Source: Agromyces luteolus
GTDB lineage: Bacteria > Actinomycetota > Actinomycetes > Actinomycetales > Microbacteriaceae
Assembly (NCBI RefSeq): GCF_009729855.1
Contig: NZ_WODA01000025.1
Coordinates: 310,001-374,000, forward strand
DNA: 64,000 nucleotides
Direction: 5' to 3'
The position numbers and the translations under genes were made by a program. Under the pieces are notes generated by a model, which saw only the letters and a program-made list of their open reading frames with translations, was not told the origin of the DNA and did not search any database. Positions 8,329 to 16,586 of the stretch are shown piece by piece (positions within the stretch are counted from its first letter, which is position 1; every line of letters begins with the position of its first letter).

Positions 8329-8676
8329 GTGGAGCTCGACGCCGAAGCCTTCGAACGGCTCGTGGTCGACGAACTCGACGAACTGCCCGACGACATGGTC
8401 GAGGGCCTCGAGAACATCGTCTTCGTGGTCGAGGACCGCCCGGAGGACGGCTCCCTCGACCTCCTCGGCCTCTACGAGGGGGTCTCGCTGACGGAGCGCG
8501 ACCGGTACGGCTTCGGCGAGATGCCCGACCGGATCGTGCTCTACCGCGAGCCGCTGCTCGCGATCGCCGACACCGAGGACGAGCTCCGCGACGAGATCCA
8601 CGTCACGCTCGTGCATGAGATCGCGCATTTCTACGGCATCGACGACGACCGGCTGCACGAGCTCGGCTGGGCGTGA
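8329..8676 (+). CDS. Metallopeptidase-family (zincin-like) protein
   Basis: A 115-residue minimal zincin of the kind annotated as 'metallopeptidase family protein' in actinobacteria. HEIAH (HExxH) is at about residues 96-100, followed by FYGIDDDRLHELGW, which supplies a likely third ligand. The preceding block (PDRIVLYREPLLAIADTEDELRDEI) is also typical. The start GTG 8329 lies 26 nt after tRNA-His. The frame remains open through the tRNA, but that extension is RNA-gene sequence. Substrate unknown; cytoplasmic. Confidence 0.85.
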   Translation: MELDAEAFERLVVDELDELPDDMVEGLENIVFVVEDRPEDGSLDLLGLYEGVSLTERDRYGFGEMPDRIVLYREPLLAIADTEDELRDEIHVTLVHEIAHFYGIDDDRLHELGWA

Positions 8677-8701
8677 GCGAAGCCGCGCTAGCCTGATTCG
8701 C

Positions 8702-9952
8702 ATGAGTCCCTCCCCCGGACGCGTCATCGGCATCGCCGTCGGCGCGCTCGCGATCCTCGGCATCGGCGTGTACGGCCCGGCGATGCTGCTCGGCCCGCTC
8801 CCCGACGTCCAGGTCCGCGTCGACACGGCGCAGGCGTCCGCGCCGGCGACGACCTCGGTCGTCCTCCCCGCGGACGACGCGTCGGCGGTCGCCTTCATCG
8901 AGGACGACGGCCAGGCCGCACTCGTCGCTGCCTCCGCCGACGACGAGGCCGCCCCCATCGGCGGCGCGGCGAAGCTCGTCACGGCGCTGGTGGTGCTCGA
9001 CACCCTCCCGCTCACGGCAGACGACGACGGCCCGGACATCCGGATCGGGCCGGAGGACTACACCGATTACCTCAGGTACTCCGCCGAGGGGTCGCGGACC
9101 GTGCAGGTCTCCCCCGGCGACTCCTGGACCGAGCGCGACGTGGTCCGCGCCGTCCTCCTGGCCTCGAGCAACAACCACGCCGACACGCTTGCCCGGTGGG
9201 CGTTCGGCAGCGTGGACGCCTACGTGACGACGGCCAACGAATGGCTCGACGAGCAGGGGCTGACCTCGACCTCGGTCGCGGACGCCACCGGACTCTCGGG
9301 CGACAACGTCGGCACCGCGACGGAGCTCACGCGCCTCGCCGGGCTCGCGCTCGCGGAACCGACCCTCGCCGCGATGCTGGAGGGCGACTCGGGTGCGCCG
9401 ACGCCGAGCGACGATCGGCGGATCCCCGACGCGATCGCCCACCTCGGCGACGAGGGGATCCGCGCCATCAGCCGGAGCTTCACCGACGAGGCGGCCATCA
9501 CGTTCGTGTGGACCGCCGAGCTGCGCTCCGGCGACGAGCGACGCACGATGGTCGGGGCGATGACGGGCGTCGACGACTACGACACCCTCGACCCCGCGGT
9601 GATCGCCGCCGTGGAGGGCATGCAGGCGGCATCCGAGCCGATCGAGGTCATCGCCGCCGGCGCGAGCTACGGCGAGGTCACCTCGGCGTGGGGCGACCGC
9701 GCGCAGCTGATCGCCACGGCCGGGCGCACGGATGCCGCGTTCGGGGCGGTCGCGGAGGACGCCAGCGTCGACGTGGAGCCCTTCACGACCTCACCGGTGG
9801 GGCGTCAGGTGGGCACCGTGACGGTCGCGATCGGCGAGCGGGAGGTGAGTTCCGCGCTCGAACTCGACCGGGCGATCACCGATCCCGGTCCGATCTGGCG
9901 ACTCACCCACCCGGGCCTGCTCATCGGGGCGTTCCTCGACGGGAACGCCTGA
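8702..9952 (+). CDS. D-alanyl-D-alanine carboxypeptidase-like protein lacking catalytic motifs
   Basis: A 416-residue protein with an N-terminal membrane anchor (about residues 8-32) and a peptidase S11-like extracytoplasmic domain. In active S11 enzymes the first motif is SxxK. Here the position reads GAAK (about 88-91, in PIGGAAKLVTAL), so the nucleophilic Ser is Gly. The second motif SxN is kept (SNN, about 156-158). The third, KTG, is replaced by SRS (about 257-259, in IRAISRSFTDEA). It is therefore probably a pseudoenzyme that binds but does not cut cell-wall peptides. TAGCCT lies 7 nt before ATG 8702, so it is probably leaderless. No frameshift is seen. Confidence 0.8.
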   Translation: MSPSPGRVIGIAVGALAILGIGVYGPAMLLGPLPDVQVRVDTAQASAPATTSVVLPADDASAVAFIEDDGQAALVAASADDEAAPIGGAAKLVTALVVLDTLPLTADDDGPDIRIGPEDYTDYLRYSAEGSRTVQVSPGDSWTERDVVRAVLLASSNNHADTLARWAFGSVDAYVTTANEWLDEQGLTSTSVADATGLSGDNVGTATELTRLAGLALAEPTLAAMLEGDSGAPTPSDDRRIPDAIAHLGDEGIRAISRSFTDEAAITFVWTAELRSGDERRTMVGAMTGVDDYDTLDPAVIAAVEGMQAASEPIEVIAAGASYGEVTSAWGDRAQLIATAGRTDAAFGAVAEDASVDVEPFTTSPVGRQVGTVTVAIGEREVSSALELDRAITDPGPIWRLTHPGLLIGAFLDGNA

Positions 9953-9953
9953 G

Positions 9954-10199
9954 TCAGTCGTTCTCCTCGTCGGACTCGACGGGATCGGAGTCCGACGCGT
10001 CGAAGCGGAAGCGGACGCGCAGCTGGCCGCCCACATCCTTCTGCTCGACGGCGTCGTACCAGAACAGGGACTCGAGCCCGTCGACGGCGGCGACCATGCC
10101 GACCCGCTTCTCCGGCTCGCCGCGGACGAGGGCCCGCTGCTCGAAGTCGCCCTCGAGCGGACCGTCGATGAACTCCGCCACATACGTCGCATCACCCAT
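9954..10199 (-). CDS. Small acidic conserved-looking protein
   Basis: An 81-residue protein (GDATYVAEFIDGPLEGDFEQRALVRGEPEKRVGMVAAVDGL...) with mixed beta character and an acidic tail ending ESDEEND. I do not recognise a family. ATG 10197-10199 lies 6 nt after a TACGCT -10 box, which supports a real leaderless gene. It converges with the carboxypeptidase-like gene with 1 bp between stops. Confidence 0.65.
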   Translation of the reverse strand: MGDATYVAEFIDGPLEGDFEQRALVRGEPEKRVGMVAAVDGLESLFWYDAVEQKDVGGQLRVRFRFDASDSDPVESDEEND

Positions 10200-10247
10200 G
10201 TGCCGAGCGTAGTCCCGGCCGGGTCCGCGGCACAGCATCCGCGCTGA

Positions 10248-10811
10248 TCAGGCTCCGAGTCGCACGCGGATCGCCGGCCGTCGGTCGGCGCCGGACTGGC
10301 GTCGGTACCGTCGCCAGTCGGACTCCCACGATGCCCAGAACTCGTCGAACGCGCCCGCGTCGCGTTCGAGCGCCCGTTCGCGCCGCGTCTCGTACGGCGC
10401 GTCGAGCCAGACGCGGACGGCGTCGGTCGCCTCGGCGCCGGCGAGGAAGGCGCCGCACCCCTCGAGCACGAGCGGGCGGCCCGGCGGGACGCGTTCGACG
10501 GCTCCCCGGCGGTCGGCGTGCCAGTCCCAGCGGTCGAGCGCGCCGACGAGGTCGGCCCCGTGCGGGCGCACGAGTCGAGGACCGAGGGCTGCGGCACCGC
10601 GACGGAGCCCGCGCCATCCGGGGATCGCCTCGTCGACGCGGACGAGGCGCGGGGGCCGTCCCGGCCAGGCGGCGACCAGCGCGGCCGCGAACGTGCTCTT
10701 CCCGGCTCCGCTGGGCCCGTCGACGAGGACGAGCGGATGACTCCGTGCGCGCGTCGCACGCAGCACGACGTCGAGCGCGGGACGGAGGGCCAGCGCCTCC
10801 CGCGCCTTCAC
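10248..10811 (-). CDS. P-loop kinase (uridine kinase-like) at end of YkoEDC operon
   Basis: A 187-residue P-loop NTPase. Walker A GPSGAGKST is at about residues 32-40; a later VWLDAPYETRRERALERD block resembles the lid region of nucleoside or small-molecule kinases. GTG 10809-10811 overlaps the stop of the upstream ECF T-component gene by 4 nt (GTGA), so it is translationally coupled to the thiamine/HMP importer. It may phosphorylate the imported compound, but this is inference from position only; it does not look like ThiD or ThiE. Confidence 0.75.
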   Translation of the reverse strand: MKAREALALRPALDVVLRATRARSHPLVLVDGPSGAGKSTFAAALVAAWPGRPPRLVRVDEAIPGWRGLRRGAAALGPRLVRPHGADLVGALDRWDWHADRRGAVERVPPGRPLVLEGCGAFLAGAEATDAVRVWLDAPYETRRERALERDAGAFDEFWASWESDWRRYRRQSGADRRPAIRVRLGA

Positions 10812-11605
10812 GCCCACACCGGATGGTAGGTCCCCGCCCAGACGGCACCCGCGATCGCGATCGCCGCGACCGCGGCCGCGATCAGGACGAGCACGGCGTC
10901 GGGCGCGCCGACGGTGGACGGGCGCGCCCACGTCCGCGGGGTGTCCGCGCCGAAGCCGCGGGCCTCCATCGCGGTCGCGAGCTTCGAGCCGCGTCGGATG
11001 GCGAGCACGAGCAGTGCGAAGGCCATCGTCGCCGCGCGCCGCACCGCGCCGTGGTCCCCGATGCCGCGGGCCCGGCGGGCGAGCGCCATGGCACGCCAGT
11101 CCTCGACGAAGAGGCCGACGAGCCGCGTCGCCGCCAGGGCGCCGAGCACGAACCTCGCCGGCAGGCGCCACACCTGCGCGAGCCCGTCGGCGAGGTCGGT
11201 CGGGTCGACCCGGAGGAACAGGAGCGCCGCCGGCAGGCCGATGGCGAGCACGCGGAGGGTGACCGCGATCGCGAGCTGGATCGAGCCGTCCGTGACCTTC
11301 GCCAGCCAGAACTCCCAGTAGACGGTGCCCGACGGGCGTCCGTAGAGCAGCATGCTGATGCCGGCGAGCGGCGCGGCGATGAGGATCGGCCACGTGCGTC
11401 GCACGAGCAGGGCCGGCGTCACGCCCGCCAGGGCGAAGAGCACGAGCTGGATCGCGAGCGCGATCGCGGCACTGACCCAGTCGACCGTGACGAGCAGGGG
11501 CGTCGTGAGCACCATCGCGGCGGCGAGTCGCGTTGCGGGGTTCACCCGGTCGACGAATCGCAGGGTCGGTGCGGGGGCCGGTTCGGCGACGTCGATCGCG
11601 CTCAT
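10808..11605 (-). CDS. ECF transporter transmembrane T component (YkoC-like)
   Basis: A 265-residue integral membrane protein that couples ATPase movement to the substrate-binding S component. It has several hydrophobic helices and the coupling-helix motifs of EcfT proteins: ALARRARGIG and ATAMEARGFGA (the A-R-G type signatures). ATG 11603-11605 overlaps the ATPase stop (ATGA). With the genes on either side it makes the E-D-C set of a YkoEDC importer for hydroxymethylpyrimidine or thiamine. Confidence 0.9.
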   Translation of the reverse strand: MSAIDVAEPAPAPTLRFVDRVNPATRLAAAMVLTTPLLVTVDWVSAAIALAIQLVLFALAGVTPALLVRRTWPILIAAPLAGISMLLYGRPSGTVYWEFWLAKVTDGSIQLAIAVTLRVLAIGLPAALLFLRVDPTDLADGLAQVWRLPARFVLGALAATRLVGLFVEDWRAMALARRARGIGDHGAVRRAATMAFALLVLAIRRGSKLATAMEARGFGADTPRTWARPSTVGAPDAVLVLIAAAVAAIAIAGAVWAGTYHPVWA

Positions 11606-13113
11606 GCGGGTCCGCCCCGTGTCGCGACGCCGGTTCCCGCTGCGGCGCGCGCGTCGAGCCGGATCCGGTGGGCTCCGAGCGACGCGATGTACGCCGCATC
11701 GTGGGTCACCGAGAGCAGCGTCGTGCCCTCCCGGACGAGTTCGTGCAGCAGCCGGACCAGTTCCACCCAGCCGAGGCGGTCCTGGCCGAAGGTCGGCTCG
11801 TCGAGGATGACTGCGCCCGGACGGGTCGCGAGCACCGCGCCGACCGTGAGCCGGCGCGCCTCCCCGCCCGAGAGCGTGAAGGGGTTCGCGGCCGCGAGGT
11901 GGTCGAGGCGGAGGCGCTGGAGCACCTCGTCGACGCGCGCGTCCACGTCGGCCGCCCCGAGTCCGAGTGCCCGCGGAGCGACCGCGACCTCGTCGCGGAC
12001 GGTCGAGGCGACGAACTGGTGCTCGGGCTCCTGGAACACCGTGCCGATCCGCGTCAGCAGTTCCCGCGAACGCCATCGGAGGGGTGCGTCGCCGATGCCT
12101 CGCGCGAGGGCCGGTGCCGCGATGACGCGACCGGCGCGGGGCGCGAGCAGGCCGCCGAGCGTGAGCGCGAGCGTGGACTTGCCCGCGCCGTTCGGGCCCG
12201 TGAGCACGGTCGAGGACGCCTCGGGCACCACGAGTCCGAGCCGTTCGTGGAGCACCGCGCCGCGCGGCCGCCCGATCGCGAGAGACTCGGTCGAGAGGGC
12301 GGGCCGCGCGTCGGGGGCCGCGGCATCCGTCGCATCGGGCACCTCGAGCGGCACGCCGGGCACCCACACGCCGGCGGCGGCGAGCGCCTCGCGCCGCTCG
12401 TCGAGCACGACCGAGGGCGGGCCGTCGGCGAGCAGCCGACCATCGGCGCCGAGCACCACGACCCGGTCGACGAGGTCGAGCCAGACGTCGACGCGGTGCT
12501 CGACGACGACGAGGGTCGCGCCGGTGCGATCCAGCACGCGCGCGACGGCGTCGCGCACCTCGGCGACGCCGGCCGGATCGAGGTTCGCCGTGGGCTCGTC
12601 GAGCAGCAGCAGGCCCGGACGCATCGCGATCGCGCCGGCGAGCGCCATCCGTTGCTTCTGGCCGCCCGACAGTCGCGACGTGGGATGGGCGAGCGGCAGG
12701 TCGAGGCCGACCGCGTCGATCGCCGCGCGCACGCGGTCCCAGATCTCCTCGCGCGGGATGCCGAGGTTCTCGCAGCCGAACGCGACGTCGTCGCCGACGC
12801 GGGCGAGGACCACCTGCGAGTCCGGGTCCTGCAGGACGAGGCCCGCTCGTCCGCGCGCCTCGGACGCCGGCCGGCCGTCGATGAGCAGCCGACCGTGGTG
12901 CTCGCCCTCGTCGTCGCCGCCGAGCACGCCCGCGAGGGCGTGCAGCAGCGTCGACTTCCCCGACCCGGACGGGCCGAGCAGCAGCACCCGCTCCCCCGGG
13001 TGGATGCGGAGGTCGATGCCCCGGAGCGCCGCACGACGGCGGCCGGCGTGCCGCCAGCCCCACCCCGTGGCATCCACGCGGGCGGGACCGGCGGCTCCCG
13101 GTGATCGGTCCAC
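11602..13113 (-). CDS. ECF transporter ATPase with two fused ABC domains (YkoD-like)
   Basis: A 503-residue protein with two complete ABC domains in one chain, as in YkoD. The first has Walker A GPSGSGKST (about 47-55), LSGGQKQRMALA and LLLLDEPTANLD. The second has GPNGAGKST (about residue 300), LSGGEARRLTVG and VILDEPTFGQD. It powers import with the adjacent S and T components. GTG 13111-13113 starts 3 nt after the S-component stop. The second domain's D-loop is FGQD rather than SALD-like, typical of cobalt/ECF ATPases. Confidence 0.93.
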   Translation of the reverse strand: MDRSPGAAGPARVDATGWGWRHAGRRRAALRGIDLRIHPGERVLLLGPSGSGKSTLLHALAGVLGGDDEGEHHGRLLIDGRPASEARGRAGLVLQDPDSQVVLARVGDDVAFGCENLGIPREEIWDRVRAAIDAVGLDLPLAHPTSRLSGGQKQRMALAGAIAMRPGLLLLDEPTANLDPAGVAEVRDAVARVLDRTGATLVVVEHRVDVWLDLVDRVVVLGADGRLLADGPPSVVLDERREALAAAGVWVPGVPLEVPDATDAAAPDARPALSTESLAIGRPRGAVLHERLGLVVPEASSTVLTGPNGAGKSTLALTLGGLLAPRAGRVIAAPALARGIGDAPLRWRSRELLTRIGTVFQEPEHQFVASTVRDEVAVAPRALGLGAADVDARVDEVLQRLRLDHLAAANPFTLSGGEARRLTVGAVLATRPGAVILDEPTFGQDRLGWVELVRLLHELVREGTTLLSVTHDAAYIASLGAHRIRLDARAAAGTGVATRGGPA

Positions 13114-13116
13114 GGG

Positions 13117-13770
13117 TCAGACCCGCCCGGTGACGTCCCGTCCCGCGCCGAACCGGCTGAGCGCGCCGGTCGCCGCGAGCGCGCGCACCACGATCCAGCC
13201 CAGGAGGCCCGCGAGGACCGCCCCGGAGACCACGACGGTGCCGAAGTAGAGCGCGAGGAACTCGGCCGACTTCTGCAGGTTGCCCGAGAGGAACAGCTCG
13301 AGGACCCACGCCGCGGCACCCGCCGCGGCACCCGCGAGCATCGCGGTCACGACGCCGAACCGGCGGTACCCGGTCGCGAGGAAGACCAGCTCGGCACCGA
13401 GGCCCTGCGCGAGGCCGGAGTAGATCGTCTCGATGCCCCACTGGTTGCCGACGAGCGCCGAGACGATCGCGGCGAGCAGTTCGACGTAGAGCGCCGCGCC
13501 GGGCTTGCGGATGATCAGCCCGCCGAGCACGCCGCCGATGAGCCAGATGCCGACGGCGATGCCGCCGAGACCCGGGGTCAGTGCGTCGGCGGCGCTGAAC
13601 CACGCGTAGCCGACGTTGTTCCAGAAGAGGAAGACCAGTCCCGTCGCGACGCCGATCACGCTCGCGACGACGATGTCGACGACCCGCCAGCGGGTGCTGC
13701 GGGGCGCCGCGCCCTCGCGCGCGTCGGTCGTGCCGGCCGTGGGGGTCTGGTCGGTGGATGAATCGTGCAC
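13117..13770 (-). CDS. ykoE: Thiamine/HMP ECF transporter S component (YkoE family)
   Basis: A 217-residue membrane protein that binds thiamine or its pyrimidine precursor. Hydrophobic segments and the motif blocks RWRVVDIVVASVIGVATG, FLFWNNVGYAW, KPGAALYVEL and GNQWG match YkoE proteins. GTG 13768-13770 is preceded by AAAGGG at 7 nt. An in-frame ATG at 13839 is rejected because it falls within the TPP riboswitch. First gene of the ykoE-ykoD-ykoC-kinase operon. Confidence 0.92.
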   Translation of the reverse strand: MHDSSTDQTPTAGTTDAREGAAPRSTRWRVVDIVVASVIGVATGLVFLFWNNVGYAWFSAADALTPGLGGIAVGIWLIGGVLGGLIIRKPGAALYVELLAAIVSALVGNQWGIETIYSGLAQGLGAELVFLATGYRRFGVVTAMLAGAAAGAAAWVLELFLSGNLQKSAEFLALYFGTVVVSGAVLAGLLGWIVVRALAATGALSRFGAGRDVTGRV

Positions 13771-13821
13771 TGTCGTGCCCTTTCGTCTCGTGGAAAGCGG
13801 CACGGGAAATGAGATCGAATG

Positions 13822-13912
13822 CCCTCCCTGCGCTGGCATGACCCAGATCAGGTTCGACGGTCGAAGGTTGGAGAACCTTCCTCTCAGCCCGGCTCACCGG
13901 ACTCCCGTGTTC
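13822..13912 (-). promoter_or_regulatory. TPP riboswitch (THI element) controlling ykoEDC
   Basis: On the - strand the conserved THI-box cores are all present in order: GGGAG at the 5' side, GCCGGGCTGAGAGG, a variable stem-loop (GAAGGTTCTCCAACCTTC), ACCTGATCTGGGTCATGC and CAGCGCAGGGAG. The ykoE start lies about 50 nt downstream, so control could be transcriptional or by start-site masking. High thiamine pyrophosphate should shut the importer operon off. Confidence 0.95.
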
Positions 13913-13919
13913 GAGCACG

Positions 13920-13925
13920 AGTATA
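13920..13925 (-). promoter_or_regulatory. -10 box (TATACT) of the riboswitch transcript
   Basis: TATACT on the - strand lies 7-12 nt upstream of the expected 5' end of the TPP riboswitch. No clear -35 was identified. Confidence 0.6.
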
Positions 13926-14004
13926 CGCGCGCCGCGAGGGCCTCACGTCGTCGATGACGCCGTGCGCCTTCGCGGGCGCGGTGGGCGGATGCCGCCGGCG
14001 CGCG

Positions 14005-14337
14005 CTACTTCTTCAGCGCGCGGATCACCATGCGGAGCGCCTTCCCGGTCACCACCACGAGCGGGATGGACACGATGAGGAGGCCGAGCACGTTCGGCTC
14101 GAACCGGACGTCGCCGCCGCGCCCCACGTACGCGCCCAGCGGGACGGACCAGCCGCCGCCACCGCCACCGGAGCCCTCGTTCTGCTCGTCGTCGGTGCCG
14201 GCGCCCCCGCCGAAGCCGTACGCGCCGAGCGCGACCGGCACGACCTCGGCACCGCCGATCTCGACCTTGTCGGCGTAGGAGGTGCGGACGCCGACGCCGG
14301 CGACCTTGTCTGCGAGCTCGAGCACGAAATCAGCCAT
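14005..14337 (-). CDS. GerW/YtfJ-family protein
   Basis: A 110-residue protein of the GerW (YtfJ) type: a central EVVPVALGAYGFGGGAG, a Gly-rich loop (GSGGGGGGW) and a C-terminal hydrophobic helix (LGLLIVSIPLVVVTGKAL). In Bacillus, YtfJ/GerW is linked to spore germination; actinobacterial homologues occur in organisms that make no endospores, and the role there is unknown. ATG 14335-14337 is 6 nt after a TAGCGT -10 box. Family call is good, function open. Confidence 0.8.
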   Translation of the reverse strand: MADFVLELADKVAGVGVRTSYADKVEIGGAEVVPVALGAYGFGGGAGTDDEQNEGSGGGGGGWSVPLGAYVGRGGDVRFEPNVLGLLIVSIPLVVVTGKALRMVIRALKK

Positions 14338-14452
14338 GCGGCCACGCTACCGGGGCCGCGCGGCACCGGGAAGGGCGTTGACGGATGCCGCGGGCCCGTG
14401 CCCGCCCGGATGTCCGGCGATCACGCGCGCCGTGCGAGCGCGGGGCGCCACG

Positions 14453-15739
14453 TCACCAGAACGACCGCGGCCCCGGCGGCGGTTCCTCCTCCTCTGCGCC
14501 ATCGCGCACGGTGGGCGCCGCCGATTCGACCGCCGGTCTGACGAGCGCTGCTGGCCGCACGGCGCCGCGGCCGAACCGCCGCACGACCTCGTCGATCGTC
14601 CGCTCGGCGTCGCGCCACTCCTCGTCGGGGTCCCAGAGCGGCGCGCCGTCGCCGGCGTGCCGCAGGTGCTCGGCACGCACCCCGACGAGCCGGACGCGGC
14701 GCCCGTCGCCGACGAGGTCGCCGAGCGGAACCAGCGCCTCCTCGTAGATGCGCCGCGCGACGTCGGTGGGCTCGGCGAGCGTGCGCGACCGCGTGACCGT
14801 CGTGAAGTCGCCGTACCGGAGCTTCAACGTCACCGTGCGCGCGAGCATGCCGGCGCGGCGCAGGCGCACCCCGACGTCGGTCGCGAGTCGCAGGAGTTCG
14901 CGTGCGATCTCGTCGTGCGCCACCAGGTCGTGGTGGAACGTCGTCTCGTGCCCGATGCTCTTCTCGACCCGCCGCGTCTCGACGTCGCGCGGGTCGATGC
15001 CGTTCGCCAACCGGGTCAGCCGTGCCGCGAGCGCCGGGCCGACCGCTCTGGCCAGCGCGTCCTCGGGCATCTCGGCCACGTCGCCGACCGTGCGGAGCCC
15101 CAGCTTCAGGAGCGACTCCTCGGTCACGCGGCCGACGCCCCAGAGTGCCGACACGGGGAGCGGGTGGAGGAACGCGGTCGTCTCGACGGCCGGCACCACG
15201 AGCATGCCGTCGGGCTTGGCGCGAGAGGACGCGACCTTCGCGACGTACTTGCTCGCCGCGACGCCGACCGAGCACGTGAGGCCCGTCTCGTCGCGCACGC
15301 GGCGCCGGAGCGTCCAGGCGATCTCGGCCGGGCTGCCGTGCAGGCGACGCGCCCCCGAGACGTCGAGGAACGCCTCGTCGATCGACAGCGGCTCCACGAG
15401 CGGCGTGAGCTCGCGGAAGATCGTCATCACCCGCTCGGAGTACTCGGAGTAGCGTCGGTAGTCGCCGCGGAGCACGACGGCGTTCGGGCAGCGCTGCAGC
15501 GCGACCGACATCGGCATCGCCGAGTTCACGCCGAAGCGCCTCGCCTCGTAGCTCGCGGCGGCGACGACGCCGCGCCCCGCGGTGCCGCCGACGAGCACCG
15601 GCTTGCCGCGCAGCTCGGGTCGACTCAGGAGTTCGACGGACACGAAGAACGCATCCATGTCGACGTGCAGGATGGGCGTCGCCGAGTCGTCGACCGGCCC
15701 GGTCGTGACCTGCCTCGACGAGCCGTCCTGCTTGCTCAC
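14453..15739 (-). CDS. dinB: DNA polymerase IV (Y-family)
   Basis: A 428-residue translesion polymerase. The palm motif HVDMDAFFVSVE carries the first metal-binding Asp and SIDEAFLDVSG the catalytic D-E pair. Steric and finger blocks include YEARRFGVNSAMP, and the little-finger domain follows after about residue 245. The tail (EEEEPPPGPRSFW) lacks an obvious clamp-binding QLxLF motif, so clamp contact is unclear. GTG 15737-15739 lies 6 nt after TAGGGT, suggesting a leaderless mRNA. Confidence 0.95.
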   Translation of the reverse strand: MSKQDGSSRQVTTGPVDDSATPILHVDMDAFFVSVELLSRPELRGKPVLVGGTAGRGVVAAASYEARRFGVNSAMPMSVALQRCPNAVVLRGDYRRYSEYSERVMTIFRELTPLVEPLSIDEAFLDVSGARRLHGSPAEIAWTLRRRVRDETGLTCSVGVAASKYVAKVASSRAKPDGMLVVPAVETTAFLHPLPVSALWGVGRVTEESLLKLGLRTVGDVAEMPEDALARAVGPALAARLTRLANGIDPRDVETRRVEKSIGHETTFHHDLVAHDEIARELLRLATDVGVRLRRAGMLARTVTLKLRYGDFTTVTRSRTLAEPTDVARRIYEEALVPLGDLVGDGRRVRLVGVRAEHLRHAGDGAPLWDPDEEWRDAERTIDEVVRRFGRGAVRPAALVRPAVESAAPTVRDGAEEEEPPPGPRSFW

Positions 15740-15771
15740 GCAGCGACCCTAGCGCCCGCCGCCGACAACGG

Positions 15772-16467
15772 TCAGAACCCGAAGTCGCCGAAGTCGCCGC
15801 CGCCGAAGTCCCCGCCGCCGCCGAAGTCGCCGAATCCGCCCCAGTCGCCGCCCGCGTCGCCGGCGCCGGCGGCGTCGACCGACCCCGCATCGGCACCCGG
15901 GTCGGCACCGGCGTCCGCGCCGGCGTCCGCGCCCGCATCGGCGCCGCCATCCGTCGCCCCGGCCGCATCGAACGCCGACGGGTCGGGCAGGAACGCCTGC
16001 GCGATCGCCGAACCGACCACGACGCCCGCGATCGTGCCGAGCATCGAGCCGCCCACCATCGACCCGAACGACGGGCCGGCACCGCGTCCGCCGCCGCCCG
16101 GCGCGGCGCCGGCCGCACCGGGAGCGCCCGCGAACGCCCGCTCCATCGAGCCCGGCTGCCGCAGTTCCTGCCGCGTCGCGGCGCGAGCGAGCGCGTTCGG
16201 GTCGTCGGAGGCCACGCGCTCCCCCTCGGGCGCCTGCTCGGCGAGCGATCGGAACACCTGCTGCCGCTGCTCGGGGGTGAGCTTCGCGAACGCCTCGGCG
16301 TGCACCGCCTCGATCGACTCGGGCGGGGCCGTGCGGAGCAGGTAGCGGTAGCGCTCGATCGCGAGCTCGTCCTCGCTGAGCCGGTTCGCCTGAGGCGCCT
16401 GCGGCACGGGCGGGGCCGGTCGTGCGGTGCGGTCGCCGCCGCCGAAGAGTCGGTCCAGGAATCCCAT
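15772..16467 (-). CDS. Low-complexity protein with Gly/Asp/Ala repeats
   Basis: A 231-residue protein. An N-terminal MGFLDRLFGGG motif is followed by a helical segment (LSEDELAIERYRYLLRTAP ... FAKLTPEQRQQVFRSLAEQ) and a hydrophobic Gly-rich stretch (GSMVGGSMLGTIAGVVVGSAIAQ, about 132-155). The tail consists of (GADA)n and GGGDFG repeats. I recognise no named domain; the hydrophobic Gly-zipper-like part could associate with membranes or self-assemble. It lies between dinB and gatB with its own gap. Confidence 0.65.
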   Translation of the reverse strand: MGFLDRLFGGGDRTARPAPPVPQAPQANRLSEDELAIERYRYLLRTAPPESIEAVHAEAFAKLTPEQRQQVFRSLAEQAPEGERVASDDPNALARAATRQELRQPGSMERAFAGAPGAAGAAPGGGGRGAGPSFGSMVGGSMLGTIAGVVVGSAIAQAFLPDPSAFDAAGATDGGADAGADAGADAGADPGADAGSVDAAGAGDAGGDWGGFGDFGGGGDFGGGDFGDFGF

Positions 16468-16586
16468 GATGTCCTCGCAAGTGTTCGGGGTGGCTCAGGC
16501 TACTGACGCCGGCCAAGAACGGGCTGTGAGACGACGGATGCCGCGGCGCGAACTCGCGCGCCGCGGCAGCCGTCGACGGTGTCGAC

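Noticed and set aside
13837..13839. Upstream ATG for the YkoE gene
   Set aside because: It lies in the conserved core of the TPP riboswitch (GGTCATGCCAGCG); GTG 13770 has a proper ribosome binding site.
10808..13918. A 1036-codon open frame on the - strand across the ECF transporter genes
   Set aside because: The frame is out of phase with the well-recognised ATPase and S component over most of its length. Its translation is Arg/Pro/Gly-rich, typical of shadow frames in GC-rich DNA.
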